DNA of 37,545 bases from Leptothrix sp. (in: b-proteobacteria) (GTDB lineage: Bacteria > Pseudomonadota > Gammaproteobacteria > Burkholderiales > Burkholderiaceae_C): NCBI GenBank assembly GCA_013822265.1, contig PNKD01000028.1, positions 1 through 37,545 on the forward strand. Reading direction: 5' to 3'. Below the pieces are notes generated by a model that was given only the letters and a program-made list of their open reading frames with translations, did not search any database and was not told where the DNA came from. Below, piece by piece: positions 24,571-32,400 of this stretch. The position numbers were made by a program, and so were the translations under genes. Numbering within the stretch: position 1 is the first letter of the stretch; every line of letters begins with the position of its first letter.

Positions 24571-25041
24571 TCAGGCGTGAAGGGGTGGCGCCCTGCCGTC
24601 GGGCGGCAGGCTTCTGAAGGCACTGGACCCGGCCCGGTGCTCGTCCGCTGGCCACAGGGCGGCCACGGCACCTGCAGGCGGTTGCGGGCCCGTCACGAAC
24701 CAGAACGGCGGGGCGGCGGATCCGTCTGCCGACGGCACATCGGCCATGGCTTGGACATGGCCGCGCAGCGCCGAGATCGAATGCGAAAACCCCGGCGGGC
24801 CGTGATCCACGGCGGTGGCCGCATCAACGCGGTCTGGGCCGTGCAGCCCGCCCGCATGTCCTGCGGAAGCCGAGAGCACTCCGGCGATCGACCACTCCCC
24901 GTCGTGGCGATGGGTGTGAAGTGGCGAGGAAATCAGATCCACGGCCAGCACCGCCACCAGCAGCCAGCTCAGCGCGAGGCGCACGATGGCACCCGCGTCG
25001 CGTGGACGCCGGTGCAACGGGTGCGAGGTTCTGGAAGTCAT
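24571..25041 (-). CDS. His-rich membrane-anchored small protein of the metal efflux operon
   Basis: 156 residues from the ATG at 25041 (MTSRTSHPLHRRPRD). One hydrophobic helix at about 17-36 (IVRLALSWLLVAVLAVDLI) is followed by HTHRHDGEWS. A periplasmic-looking tail follows with scattered His (GHAGGLHGP, VDHGPPGFSHS, and a HA end). No Cys. Small His-rich proteins of this sort (CzcI-type and similar) are found at the front of metal efflux operons, and a metal-binding or regulatory role is inferred from position alone. It stands between the repressor (31 bases) and czcB (78 bases). Confidence 0.6.
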   Translation of the reverse strand: MTSRTSHPLHRRPRDAGAIVRLALSWLLVAVLAVDLISSPLHTHRHDGEWSIAGVLSASAGHAGGLHGPDRVDAATAVDHGPPGFSHSISALRGHVQAMADVPSADGSAAPPFWFVTGPQPPAGAVAALWPADEHRAGSSAFRSLPPDGRAPPLHA

Positions 25042-25072
25042 TGAAGGCGCAGGTCGGGGAAGGGGGTTGGGC

Positions 25073-25351
25073 TCAGAGGTACTTCGTGATCGCCTTGAAT
25101 TCGCTGAGCGCCTGCCGCGCCGACGCGGCAGGTTCGCCGATGGCATGGTCGAGGCAATGATCGATGTGGTCGTGGATCAACTGCTTCTTCGCCGCAGCGA
25201 TGGCACGCTCGACAGCGTGCAACTGCTGCGCCACGTCGAGGCAGGCGCGATCATCCGACAACATCGTGATCACGTTCTGAAGGTGGCCGCCGGCACGCCT
25301 GAGCCGCTTGGCCACGGCATCGTGCGACTCATGTGAAACGGACGATTGCAT
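25073..25351 (-). CDS. Metal-responsive repressor of the CsoR/RcnR family
   Basis: 92 residues, all-helical, of the DUF156 family whose tetramers release DNA on binding metal (or formaldehyde). Residues VAKRLRRAGGHLQNVITML and LIHDHIDHCLDHA show the family fold. The family ligand positions are Cys37, His62 and Cys66. The spacing (25 and 29 residues after the first Cys) is that of the Cu(I) site of CsoR (Cys-His-Cys), whereas RcnR has His in the last position. Extra His at 7, 10, 23, 45, 60, 65 and 69 could widen the site. First gene of the efflux operon, with a G-tract dyad 11 bases upstream of the ATG; autoregulation and control of the pump are inferred. Confidence 0.88.
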   Translation of the reverse strand: MQSSVSHESHDAVAKRLRRAGGHLQNVITMLSDDRACLDVAQQLHAVERAIAAAKKQLIHDHIDHCLDHAIGEPAASARQALSEFKAITKYL

Positions 25352-25361
25352 TCTTCTATCT

Positions 25362-25380
25362 TATCCTGGGGGATAGGATA
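25362..25380. promoter_or_regulatory. Putative CsoR/RcnR-type operator
   Basis: TATCCTGGGGGATAGGATA: inverted repeat TATCCT/AGGATA around a run of five G. CsoR/RcnR proteins recognise A/T-rich dyads around a G tract (for RcnR, TACT-G6-N-AGTA). It lies 11-29 bases upstream of the repressor start, so it would overlap the operon promoter or the 5' leader. Confidence 0.68.
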
Positions 25381-25539
25381 TCCGACAAGTGCATGCGATG
25401 AACCGACGGCGGGACAGGGAGGTTCACACGCCTGTCTCCCGTTTGGCGGCGTCGACATGGGCCGGCCCGCAGCGTCTCGCCTCGGCGATGAGCATGATGT
25501 TTTCCAGCCGATGGCATCCGTCCTGCGTCGGGCGTCCTG

Positions 25540-25765
25540 TGTCGGCGCCAACACGCTTGACCGACTGGCCCGCGACCGGCAGGCCCTTCGGTCCAGGCTC
25601 GATGCGTTGACGGCCGCGCCGGGCGCGTCCAGGTGCTCGCCGCTCGGGCCGTGGGCGCCAGGCGCAGCGAGGACGGGCATGTTCGCGGCCAGCAGCAGTG
25701 CGCTGAAGGTAGCGGCGAGCAAGTGGCGCGAGGAGCGCTGCCGCAAACCACGCCGCCATGCGGTG
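25540..25765 (-). pseudogene. Remnant of a second RND membrane-fusion protein
   Basis: The minus strand shows a signal peptide, RHLLAATFSALLLAANMPVL, then AAPGAHGPSGEHLDAPG, the characteristic mature start of a CusB/CzcB-like adaptor subgroup. Immediately afterwards, in another frame, comes RIEPGPKGLPVAGQSVKR, a segment normally about 50 residues further on in the same proteins. So the gene has an internal deletion with frameshift and lacks the rest of its length. The sequence on to 26045 shows nothing I recognise. It suggests that the cluster once had a second efflux system. Confidence 0.6.
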
Positions 25766-26045
25766 CTCGCAGTGGGGCCGCTCACGACCTCAACGGAGCT
25801 CGATGGTCGGGCACCCGGCATCCGGTGCATGCCGTGGCCATCTGCATCCAAGCCAGTGTCGGCGCGACCCCGGCGCACCGGGATCGCGCGGCTTCCAAGC
25901 GCGGCTGCGGCAAGCCATCTTCCACGGCGATGCATTGACCGGACCGCGTCGCCAACGCCTGCGCATTGCCCATCGGTTCACCGGCCGCGGTCATGCAATC
26001 GGCATGCAGCGTCGAATTGCGGCCGGTGAGGCCGCGGGTGCAGAA

Positions 26046-26461
26046 CTACTTCAATACCTTGACGGTATCGTCAACGCTCGTGATCTTGATGTAGCCAATG
26101 GCGTTCTTGCTTGCCGCGACCAGTTTCTTGACTTCAGCATCGGATTCGACGACTTCGGCGGCAGCGCCCGGCCCGAGAACGCGTGCTGGGTCCACAGTGC
26201 CTTTAGGCTTGTGACCGACTTGCCGGCGACTTCGGTTGAGAAGTGTGCGCGCAAGGGGTCGCTCTCCGGGAGATCGATCAATGTCAACGGCGAACCATCC
26301 GGCCACGATTTGAGATCGCCCGTGTAGATCCGCGTAACCTGCGCACGATCCAGCGCATTGGTGTTGGACTTGTTGACGATGACTGCGAAGTCCGCGGCGC
26401 CGGCAGTCGAAACGGTACCAAGCAGGGCAAGACCGACGCAGAGTAGCGATCGTTGGAACAT
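26046..26461 (-). pseudogene. PstS-like single-domain periplasmic binding protein, interrupted by a one-base frameshift
   Basis: ATG at 26461: signal peptide MFQRSLLCVGLALLGTVSTA, then ADFAVIVNKSNTNALDRAQV with TRIYTGDLKSWPDGSPLTLI and FSGRALPPK. From here the frame runs off to a stop at 26051. The next frame continues VVESDAEVKKLVAASKNAIG and YIKITSVDDTVKVLK to a TAG at 26046. One missing base near 26153 (AAGTCGTC where AAGGTCGTC is expected) accounts for it; a sequencing error is possible. Whole length would be about 138 residues, the size of the small phosphate-binding-like proteins that accompany porins and chemoreceptors in betaproteobacteria. Last gene of the three-gene unit starting at 29099. 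Confidence 0.8.
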
Positions 26462-26475
26462 GGCTGGTACCTCTC

Positions 26476-27510
26476 TCAGAAGATGAAATTGACGCTGGCA
26501 GTGAAGAAACTCCACCGAGGTTTGCCCTCGCCTGCGTGGACAGTCTCACTGGCTACCGGCACGCCATAGCCGCGGTTCATGTGCCTCTCGGCGCGCACCG
26601 AAACATTGCTGTTGATGGTGTAGTTCAGGCCGACCACCACACTCTTTTGGTAGTAAGACGGGTCGGCGCTGTTCGCGCTGTCGGTGACGAGATTGTCGAA
26701 TCGGGCATAGGGCTGCCAGTTCTCGGCCACGGTGTAGCCCCCCTGGACGTACCAAGCCTTCGTTTTCCTGCCGCCGGCTCTGCTGACGCCGTATTCGCTC
26801 TTGAGATCGAGACGGTCGCTCTTGTAGTCGGTCGATAGAACCCACGTGTTCCGCGTGACGGAATCCAGGGTCGATGGAATTGCGGTGTCGACGAACTTGT
26901 TTGAGTAGGCTGAGGCCATCAGCCGCAAGCCCGGCACCCGCGTCTGCAATGTGACCCGCCCCCCGATGAGTCGCGACGGCGTCAAGCTCGAGCCTTCCTC
27001 GGGTTCGAGCGTCTGACCCGCATAGAGGTCGAAACCGGCCATGCCGAGTCCTACGTCGTACTCGAGATTCACGGATATGCCGTTGAAGGACTCCGGAGTG
27101 ATACCCAGCGGTTGTTGATACAGGAGTGGTGCCTCGGCGGCGACCTGAAGGAATTTCGCGTCGATGATCTCGTTGTAGACGCCGATCGGCAGCTTGATGC
27201 GGCCCACTCTGCCGATGGTGGATGCACTGAACCGGTAGTCGACGAACGCCCAGTCCAGGCGTACTTGCTCGCCCGTCATGTGCAGTTGGGTCCACGACTT
27301 GATGCGCTCGCCCAGTGGTGCCGCGAACAGCAACGCGACGGCAGCTTCTTCGAACGAGTCGCGATTCGGCCCGGCTTCCTTGTACGGCAGACTGGTCGAC
27401 CGCAAGTAATTCTGGTATGCGAATCCGTGAATCTCCACGCCCTCGGCGCGGACGAGCCCTGTGCACGTGGCCAGGACGGCCGCCGCGAGTACACCACAAG
27501 AATGTTTCAT
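26476..27510 (-). CDS. Outer membrane porin-like beta-barrel protein
   Basis: 344 residues. Signal peptide MKHSCGVLAAAVLATCTGLVRA, cleavage before EGVEIHGF. The mature part consists of alternating beta strands with aromatic girdles (for example AWYVQGGYTVAENWQPYARF and SVVVGLNYTINSNVSVRAE) and ends in Phe (FFTASVNFIF), the signal for outer-membrane assembly. Similar to OprO/OprP-like or general porins found with PstS-like genes; the solute is unknown. AGGAAAAG precedes the ATG. It lies between the chemoreceptor gene (44 bases) and the binding-protein gene (14 bases), all in the same direction and with lower GC than the surroundings. Confidence 0.85.
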   Translation of the reverse strand: MKHSCGVLAAAVLATCTGLVRAEGVEIHGFAYQNYLRSTSLPYKEAGPNRDSFEEAAVALLFAAPLGERIKSWTQLHMTGEQVRLDWAFVDYRFSASTIGRVGRIKLPIGVYNEIIDAKFLQVAAEAPLLYQQPLGITPESFNGISVNLEYDVGLGMAGFDLYAGQTLEPEEGSSLTPSRLIGGRVTLQTRVPGLRLMASAYSNKFVDTAIPSTLDSVTRNTWVLSTDYKSDRLDLKSEYGVSRAGGRKTKAWYVQGGYTVAENWQPYARFDNLVTDSANSADPSYYQKSVVVGLNYTINSNVSVRAERHMNRGYGVPVASETVHAGEGKPRWSFFTASVNFIF

Positions 27511-27554
27511 CTCTTTTCCTCATTGAACCGACGCTGTGCGCGCCGGGGTTGATG

Positions 27555-29099
27555 TCAGGCCGTCAGCGCCTCGCGTTGCTCGGCAAGTTTGAAGACACGA
27601 ACGGATTGCGCGAGAGCCTCTGCGTGAGACTCCAGAGACTGCGTCGATGCACTGGCCTCTCCGACCAGTGCCGCGTTTTGCTGGGTGGCTCCCTCGAGAT
27701 CAGCGACCGCCTTGTTCACCAGGGCTATCCCGCGGCTCTGCTCGGCAGAAGCGTCGGCGATCTGGCCGCCAAGGGATTTCACGCGGCTCACGGCAGACAG
27801 GATTTCTTGCATGGTCTCGCCGGCGGTGTGGACGAGTTGGGTCCCCAAATCCACCTTGGACACGGATTCGCCGATCAGCGACTTGATCTCTTTGGCCGCC
27901 GTGCCCGACCGTTGTGCGAGGCTTCGGACTTCGCTGGCGACGACAGCGAATCCACGACCCTGCTCGCCTGCCCGAGCCGCCTCGACGGCCGCATTCAAGG
28001 CGAGGATGTTCGTCTGGAACGCAATGGCGTCGATGACACCCACGATCTCGGACACGCTGCGCGAGCTCTCGTTGATCGAGCTCATCACGCGAACGACCTC
28101 GCTGACCGCCTGACTGCCACGCGCCGCCACCTGGGACGCCGCTGACGCGGTTTGGTCGGCCTGTTGTGCGCTGCTGGCGTTTTGCTGAACCGTGGCGGTG
28201 AGCTGCTCCATGCTGGCCGCCGTCTCCTGCAGCCTCGCGGCCTGCGTCTGTGTTCGCTCCGAGAGGCAATCGTTGCCGCTGACGACGCCTTGCGTTGCTC
28301 TGCGGACCGAGTCGATTGACTGATGGATTCCCGCGACGACGCGTGCAAGGCTGTGCTGCATTCCCTCCATCGCATAGAGCAGGCTTTGCTGATCGCCCTC
28401 GCGCAGGTGGATCGTCTCGCTCAAGTCGCCCTCAGCGACGCGACGCACGACCTGTGCCGCGTATTCGGGCTCTCCGCCTATCTGGCGAATGATCTTGTCG
28501 ATCACGGCATACGAGATCATGGCAAGTACGGCAACCACGACGACGGCCAGGATCAGGTTCGCCTTCAGACCCTGGGCAACACGAGCTTCAGAACTCTTGA
28601 CCGTGCTCTCGAAATTTGCCTTGGCCTCGGCCTGGGCTTGTTCGAGGCTGTTGCTCAGCTTGCTCTGCGCGGCCTGCATGGCTGGCACGACAGCAGCCAC
28701 ATCTCCGGGCCGCAGGCCCATCATGATGGAGGCAGCATCATGTGCCGGATTGAAGTAGTCATTGAACTCTGACCGAATGCGGGCAGCGAACGCCCCGCGG
28801 CCATCGATCTTTTCCAGGGCAACGAGGGTCGAGCGGAAGGTTGCCGCCTGGTCCTTGGTTCGCTCCAAACCTCCCTTGTCGGCCGCGCTGACCGCGCTCT
28901 TGAGCGCCTCCTGAATGGCGGTGTACTCGCTCCCGAGTCGCTGGGCAGCTTGGAGGAATGGGTACTCGACGAGCATCACACGCTCAAGTGATGCCGATAC
29001 AGATTGCGAGAACCACCAGTTCGCACCGCTGCCCACTGCGAAAATTGCGATTGCTGCCAGTGGCAGGCTCCAAATGCGCGCTCGCATGCTCATGTTCAC
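27555..29099 (-). CDS. Methyl-accepting chemotaxis protein
   Basis: 514 residues from the GTG at 29099, or 512 from the ATG at 29093; AGAGAGAAG lies upstream of both. TM1 at about 10-30, a periplasmic four-helix-bundle sensor domain (about 33-188), TM2 at about 188-210 ([20 protein letters not shown]), HAMP, then the methylated signalling helices. The invariant hairpin tip is [20 protein letters not shown] followed by [20 protein letters not shown]. There is no C-terminal NWETF-type pentapeptide for CheR docking. Signals to CheA/CheW, not encoded here. Placement beside a periplasmic binding protein and a porin suggests that it may read the ligand of that protein (inference). Confidence 0.93.
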   Translation of the reverse strand: MNMSMRARIWSLPLAAIAIFAVGSGANWWFSQSVSASLERVMLVEYPFLQAAQRLGSEYTAIQEALKSAVSAADKGGLERTKDQAATFRSTLVALEKIDGRGAFAARIRSEFNDYFNPAHDAASIMMGLRPGDVAAVVPAMQAAQSKLSNSLEQAQAEAKANFESTVKSSEARVAQGLKANLILAVVVVAVLAMISYAVIDKIIRQIGGEPEYAAQVVRRVAEGDLSETIHLREGDQQSLLYAMEGMQHSLARVVAGIHQSIDSVRRATQGVVSGNDCLSERTQTQAARLQETAASMEQLTATVQQNASSAQQADQTASAASQVAARGSQAVSEVVRVMSSINESSRSVSEIVGVIDAIAFQTNILALNAAVEAARAGEQGRGFAVVASEVRSLAQRSGTAAKEIKSLIGESVSKVDLGTQLVHTAGETMQEILSAVSRVKSLGGQIADASAEQSRGIALVNKAVADLEGATQQNAALVGEASASTQSLESHAEALAQSVRVFKLAEQREALTA

Positions 29100-29559
29100 G
29101 GGCTTCTCTCTTGGTTGTTGACTGCTGAGGTCTTATCGGGCGGTTCCTTGGATTCTTGATGCTTGGAATCCCGCTTGCTCGCAGAAGTAGGCCGAAAGGC
29201 CGGTCAATTCACGCAGGCAGCGCGGGGAGGCCCGCCTGCGCCCCCCCTTCGATGCCCCCGCCTGCCGCTCGTCGAGCACGAAGGGTTGAGCCTGCAAGAT
29301 GCCCCAGTGGTTGCGGACATCGCGGTAGATGCCGACGCACGGCGTGTTGCGTCGTGGGTCAAGCCGGGCCTGCCAGACCCGCTTGGTGGTCCTCATGCTC
29401 CTCATGTCCGAGGACGCCGACCGGTCCCGGGCGGCGCAGCGCGCGACCTCGTCACAGGGCCGACCTTCTTCACCTGCGCCACGGCGGCGTCGACCATGGC
29501 CTTGGCTTCGTCGCGGGTGCCGTCGTCCTGGGAGAACGCGTGGGCGTGCAGCCCCAGGG
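29100..29559. other. Region without an intact gene; short sCache-like peptide on the minus strand
   Basis: An unrecognised 90-codon frame lies at 29133-29405 on the minus strand (MRSMRTTKRVWQARLDPRRN...), with no clear domain. At about 29465-29545 the minus strand encodes DDGTRDEAKAMVDAAVAQVK. This resembles the first helix of small Cache-domain periplasmic proteins (DEAKAMVxxAVAxxKxxG) but stops there. The stretch looks like joined scraps rather than one gene. Confidence 0.35.
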
Positions 29560-29797
29560 CAAGGGCCTCGCCGAGCAGCCCGCGCTGGTCACACCGGTGC
29601 TGCAGGTGGTGCGGCGCGCGATCACGCGCCAATTGCTGGACATTGCCCGGCTCACGGCCGACGAAGGCCACGGCGGCCCCGTCACGCTGATCCAGCGCTT
29701 CGGCTCGGCCGCCAACCTCAACGTCCAACTTCACCACCAGGCGCTGGACGGCGTGTACCGGTGCGACGCCGATGGCGTGCCGGCGTTTGTCGAGACG
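29560..29797 (+). mobile_element. IS91-family transposase fragment
   Basis: About 79 codons encode QPALVTPVLQVVRRAITRQL, then GPVTLIQRFGSAANLNVQLH and HQALDGVYRCDADGVPAFVE. This is the central part of IS91/ISCR-type transposases (usually GAVTLIQRFGSALNLNIHFH...LDGVY). The usual HxH metal-binding pair reads QLHHQ here, so one His is altered. The zinc-binding N-terminus, the catalytic Tyr region and the element ends are missing, and a histidine kinase fragment follows directly. Confidence 0.7.
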
Positions 29798-29811
29798 GAT
29801 GCGCGGCGCGA

Positions 29812-30052
29812 CGGCCCGCAGGTCGCCGTCGAGGTGCAGGACAGCGCCTGCGGCATCGCGGCCGACGGCTTGCCGCAACTCTTAGCCCGCTTCTACCCCC
29901 GCCGCGAAGGCGGCCACGGCCTGGGGCTGGGGCTGGGGCTGGCCAACGTGCGGCGCATCGTCGACCTGCACGGCGGCGAGGTGGCCGCGCGCTGCGCGCC
30001 CGGCCAGGGCAGCGAGATCAGGATCCGCTCGGCTGCGGTGGCGGCGGCGTGA
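29812..30052 (+). pseudogene. Histidine kinase ATPase-domain fragment (C-terminal end)
   Basis: In frame with the IS91 fragment: VAVEVQDSACGIAADGLPQL then LARFYPRREGGHGLGLGLGL and ANVRRIVDLHGGEVAARCAP, ending [14 protein letters not shown] and a TGA at 30050-30052. This is the G1, F and G2 box region of an HATPase domain; D in VQD is kept, but SACGI replaces the usual TGxGI. The first two thirds of the kinase are absent. The 3' end overlaps the end of bufC on the other strand by 35 bases. Confidence 0.68.
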
Positions 30053-30821
30053 GCAGCACGCCGGCCAGCAGGCCGTCGTCGACCCAGCGGCGCAGCAGGC
30101 TGCCGGCTTCGGCCGCGGTGTCGTGGTCGGCAAAGCGTTCAGCCAGCCTGCGGCAGACGCTGTCGAAGCCGTCGCCGGCCTGCAGCCGCTGCAGCGACAG
30201 CGTCTCGACGGCACCCAGGCTGCGAAAGTGCGGCTGCAGGTCGCGCCGCCAGACCAGCAGCGTGCCGGGCGCGGCCAGCGGTGCGGCCACGGGCGGTGCC
30301 TGGTCGGCGTCCAGCGCCTGCCACAGGGCCAGGCTGTTGAAGTGCAGCGTCATCAGCAGCGCTGTGGGCTGGAGCCGCAGGCCCAGCGTGGCCCAGGCCT
30401 CGGGGGGCAGCGCGGCCAGGCCGGCCAGGCCCAGCACCGGCGCGTCGGGGCCGTCGAAGGCGCGGCGCAGCGCCCAGTCGATGGCGGCCAGCTCGCCGAC
30501 ATCGCCGTCCTGCGGGTGCCGGTTCTGCAGCCAGGCGGGGAAGTCGCTGCCGTAGTCGCGCAGGCTGGGCCGGGTGGACGCATGGGTCTCGACGTAGGCC
30601 AGCGCGTCGGCCTCGAACCAGGCCTCGCCCAGGTAGCTGGCGGTGTGGCCGAAGGTGTCGGCCAGGGTCTCGGCCAGGCGGGCGCGGTAGGCGTGGTGGT
30701 AGATCTGCAGACGGCGGTCCACGCCGATGCCTCGACCCGAGGCCACGGCCGCGGCGATGGTGCTGGGCCGGCCCAGCAGGTGGTGCTGGAAGTCGGTCTG
30801 CAGGCGCAGCAGCGACCTCAT
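30018..30821 (-). CDS. bufC: BufC-type DUF2063 partner protein of bufferin synthesis
   Basis: 267 residues. The N-terminal DUF2063 domain ([36 protein letters not shown]) is followed by [20 protein letters not shown] and a C-terminal alpha/beta domain ([19 protein letters not shown]). Such proteins are the RRE-containing partners that bring the precursor peptide to the DUF692 enzyme. The ATG at 30821 overlaps the bufB stop by 4 bases (ATGA). Third gene of an operon in the order A-B-C. Cytoplasmic. A stand-alone DUF2063 gene would be of unknown role, but the neighbours make the assignment firm. Confidence 0.88.
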   Translation of the reverse strand: MRSLLRLQTDFQHHLLGRPSTIAAAVASGRGIGVDRRLQIYHHAYRARLAETLADTFGHTASYLGEAWFEADALAYVETHASTRPSLRDYGSDFPAWLQNRHPQDGDVGELAAIDWALRRAFDGPDAPVLGLAGLAALPPEAWATLGLRLQPTALLMTLHFNSLALWQALDADQAPPVAAPLAAPGTLLVWRRDLQPHFRSLGAVETLSLQRLQAGDGFDSVCRRLAERFADHDTAAEAGSLLRRWVDDGLLAGVLLTPPPPQPSGS

Positions 30822-31645
30822 GCCGCCACCGCCAAGGTCTCGTCGGCGATGCGGCGCGCCGTGGCCAGCTCGGCCAGCAGCTCGGGCAGCGGCGGGATGT
30901 GGTCGTCGCGTTCGATCATCGTGGCCACCGGGCCGAAGCGCCGCAGCGCGGCGCGGTACAGCGCCCACACCGGGTCGGCCACCGGGTGGTCGTGGGTGTC
31001 GACCAGGTGATCGCCATGGTCGGTGTGGCCGGCCAGATGGAACTGCCGCACGCGGCCGGCGGGCAGCTGCTGCAGGTAGGCCTGGGCGTCGAAGCCGTGG
31101 TTCACCGCGCTGACGTGCACGTTGTTCAGGTCCAGCAGCAGCTCGCAGTCGGCCTGCTCGCACAGCGCGCACAGGAACTCGGCCTCGCCCATCGTCGAGG
31201 CGGTGAACTCGACGTAGCTGGAGACGTTCTCGACCAGGAGGCGCCGGCCCAACGCGTCCTGCACGCGCTGCACGTTGCGCACCACCGCGGCCAGCGCCTC
31301 GTCGGTGTAGGGCAGCGGCAGCAGGTCGTGCAGCTGGTGGCCGTGCACGCCGGTCCAGCACAAGTGGTCGGACACCCACATCGGCTGCACGCGCCGCGCC
31401 AGGTCGGCGATGCGCTTCAGGTAGTCGGGGTCGGGCCCGGCCACGCTGCCCAGCGACAGCGCCACGCCGTGCATCGCCATGGGATAGCGCGCGCGGATCG
31501 CGTCCAGCATCACCAGCGGCTTGCCGCCGGGCACCAGGTAGTTGTCCGACAGGATCTCCAGCCAGTCGACCGCCGGCGGCACCTCGGCCAGGAAGTCGCG
31601 GTAGTGCGCGGTGCGCAGGCCGAGGCCGAAGATCCCGTCCGGCAT
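30818..31645 (-). CDS. bufB: BufB-type DUF692 multinuclear iron oxidase (MNIO)
   Basis: 275 residues with the TIM-barrel DUF692 (UPF0276) fold. Starts [20 protein letters not shown] and continues with [77 protein letters not shown] and DTHDHPVAD. The conserved His, Glu, Asp and Asn residues in these segments match those holding the iron cluster in MbnB and related MNIOs. The enzymes oxidise Cys of a precursor peptide to metal-binding heterocycles. It starts 4 bases after bufA and its stop overlaps bufC, so the three are translated together. Confidence 0.92.
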   Translation of the reverse strand: MPDGIFGLGLRTAHYRDFLAEVPPAVDWLEILSDNYLVPGGKPLVMLDAIRARYPMAMHGVALSLGSVAGPDPDYLKRIADLARRVQPMWVSDHLCWTGVHGHQLHDLLPLPYTDEALAAVVRNVQRVQDALGRRLLVENVSSYVEFTASTMGEAEFLCALCEQADCELLLDLNNVHVSAVNHGFDAQAYLQQLPAGRVRQFHLAGHTDHGDHLVDTHDHPVADPVWALYRAALRRFGPVATMIERDDHIPPLPELLAELATARRIADETLAVAA

Positions 31646-31649
31646 GGGC

Positions 31650-31943
31650 TTACTTCTTGGCGACCAGGTCGGCGATGGTGCCGCCCTTGGCCAGGCAGTC
31701 CTTGGCGGCCATGCCCTTGAAGCTGTGGCCCTTGCAGGTGTTCTGGCCCTTGCAGGCGTTTTCGGTGGTCTTGCAGTCGGCGTTGCCCTTGCAGTCGTGC
31801 ACGCCATAGCAGTGCACCTTGTCGCTGGCGGCCACGGCCAGGCCGCTGCTGCCGGCCGGCGGGTCGGCTGCGAAGGCGGCGGCCGACAAGGCGTACAGCG
31901 CGGCCGCGCAGGCCAGGGCGGGGGAAGCGTTGGAACGGAACAT
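31650..31943 (-). CDS. bufA: BufA bufferin precursor (six-Cys, BufA2-like)
   Basis: 97 residues with a signal peptide ([20 protein letters not shown]... cleaved near AFA-ADPP). The Cys-rich core has Cys 45, 51, 57, 64, 70 and 83, several in the repeated pattern CKG ([20 protein letters not shown]), ending [11 protein letters not shown]. Bufferins are ribosomally made peptides whose Cys are turned into thiooxazoles and bind copper in the periplasm. Six core Cys and the CYGVxxCKG pattern fit the BufA2 group better than the four-Cys DUF2282 (BufA1) type; the subgroup is my judgement. AGGAG stands 9 bases before the ATG. No DoxX-type bufD gene follows. Confidence 0.88.
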   Translation of the reverse strand: MFRSNASPALACAAALYALSAAAFAADPPAGSSGLAVAASDKVHCYGVHDCKGNADCKTTENACKGQNTCKGHSFKGMAAKDCLAKGGTIADLVAKK

Positions 31944-32084
31944 GGGGATCACTCCTGAGTAGTTGACGGCACCGGCTCGGCGAACCGGTCCGGGCGTAGT
32001 CGGGGGGGCGTCCGCGGTCCTTACACCGCCGCCAGCCCCGGGATCACCCCAGTGCCCGGTGACCATCCACTCCGCAAGAGCCTG

Positions 32085-32097
32085 TGTACGGCGTACA
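32085..32097. promoter_or_regulatory. Perfect 13-bp palindrome upstream of the GntR remnant
   Basis: TGTACGGCGTACA: arms TGTAC/GTACA around GGC. Operators of FCD-type GntR regulators have this form (GTAC-like arms, 1-3 base centre). It lies 18 bases upstream of the first codon of the broken GntR gene and about 140 bases upstream of bufA on the opposite strand. Confidence 0.5.
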
Positions 32098-32115
32098 AAG
32101 AGACCGAGACTTCGG

Positions 32116-32400
32116 ATGCCTGCCACCCTGCACCGGCTCGAAGCCGCGCCCGACCTGGTCGAGCTGGCCCATCGGGCGCTGGTGGCCGCCCTCGGCAGCG
32201 GTGTGCTTGCGCCCGGGCAGCGCATCACCCAGGAGGCCTTGGCCGAGCGGCTGGCGGTCGCGCCAGCCGGTGCTGCAGGCGCTGTGGCCGCTCGAGCCAG
32301 GCGGCCTGCTGCAGGGCGCACCCGGCCGCGCGACTGGCGGCGCAGCGGCAGGCCTTGCTGTTGGCCGCTGCCGGCGCCCACGAACGACAGGTCTTCGGTG
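32116..32400 (+). pseudogene. GntR-family regulator remnant, frameshifted
   Basis: ATG at 32116: PATLHRLEAAPDLVELAHRA then VLAPGQRITQEALAERLAV, the winged helix start of a GntR protein. The recognition helix SRQPVLQAL continues in another frame, because two bases (about 32258) are missing from GTCTCGCGC. After the HTH the sequence GGLLQGAPGR is still seen, then a piece like ARLAAQRQALLLAAAGAHER in a third frame. The ligand-binding FCD domain is not recognisable. Divergent from the bufferin operon, about 170 bases away. Confidence 0.62.

Noticed and set aside
25270..25935. 221-codon minus-strand frame as an intact secreted protein
   Set aside because: It begins with unrelated sequence, contains only the start of an adaptor, then runs out of frame through the repressor gene region; better explained as a remnant.
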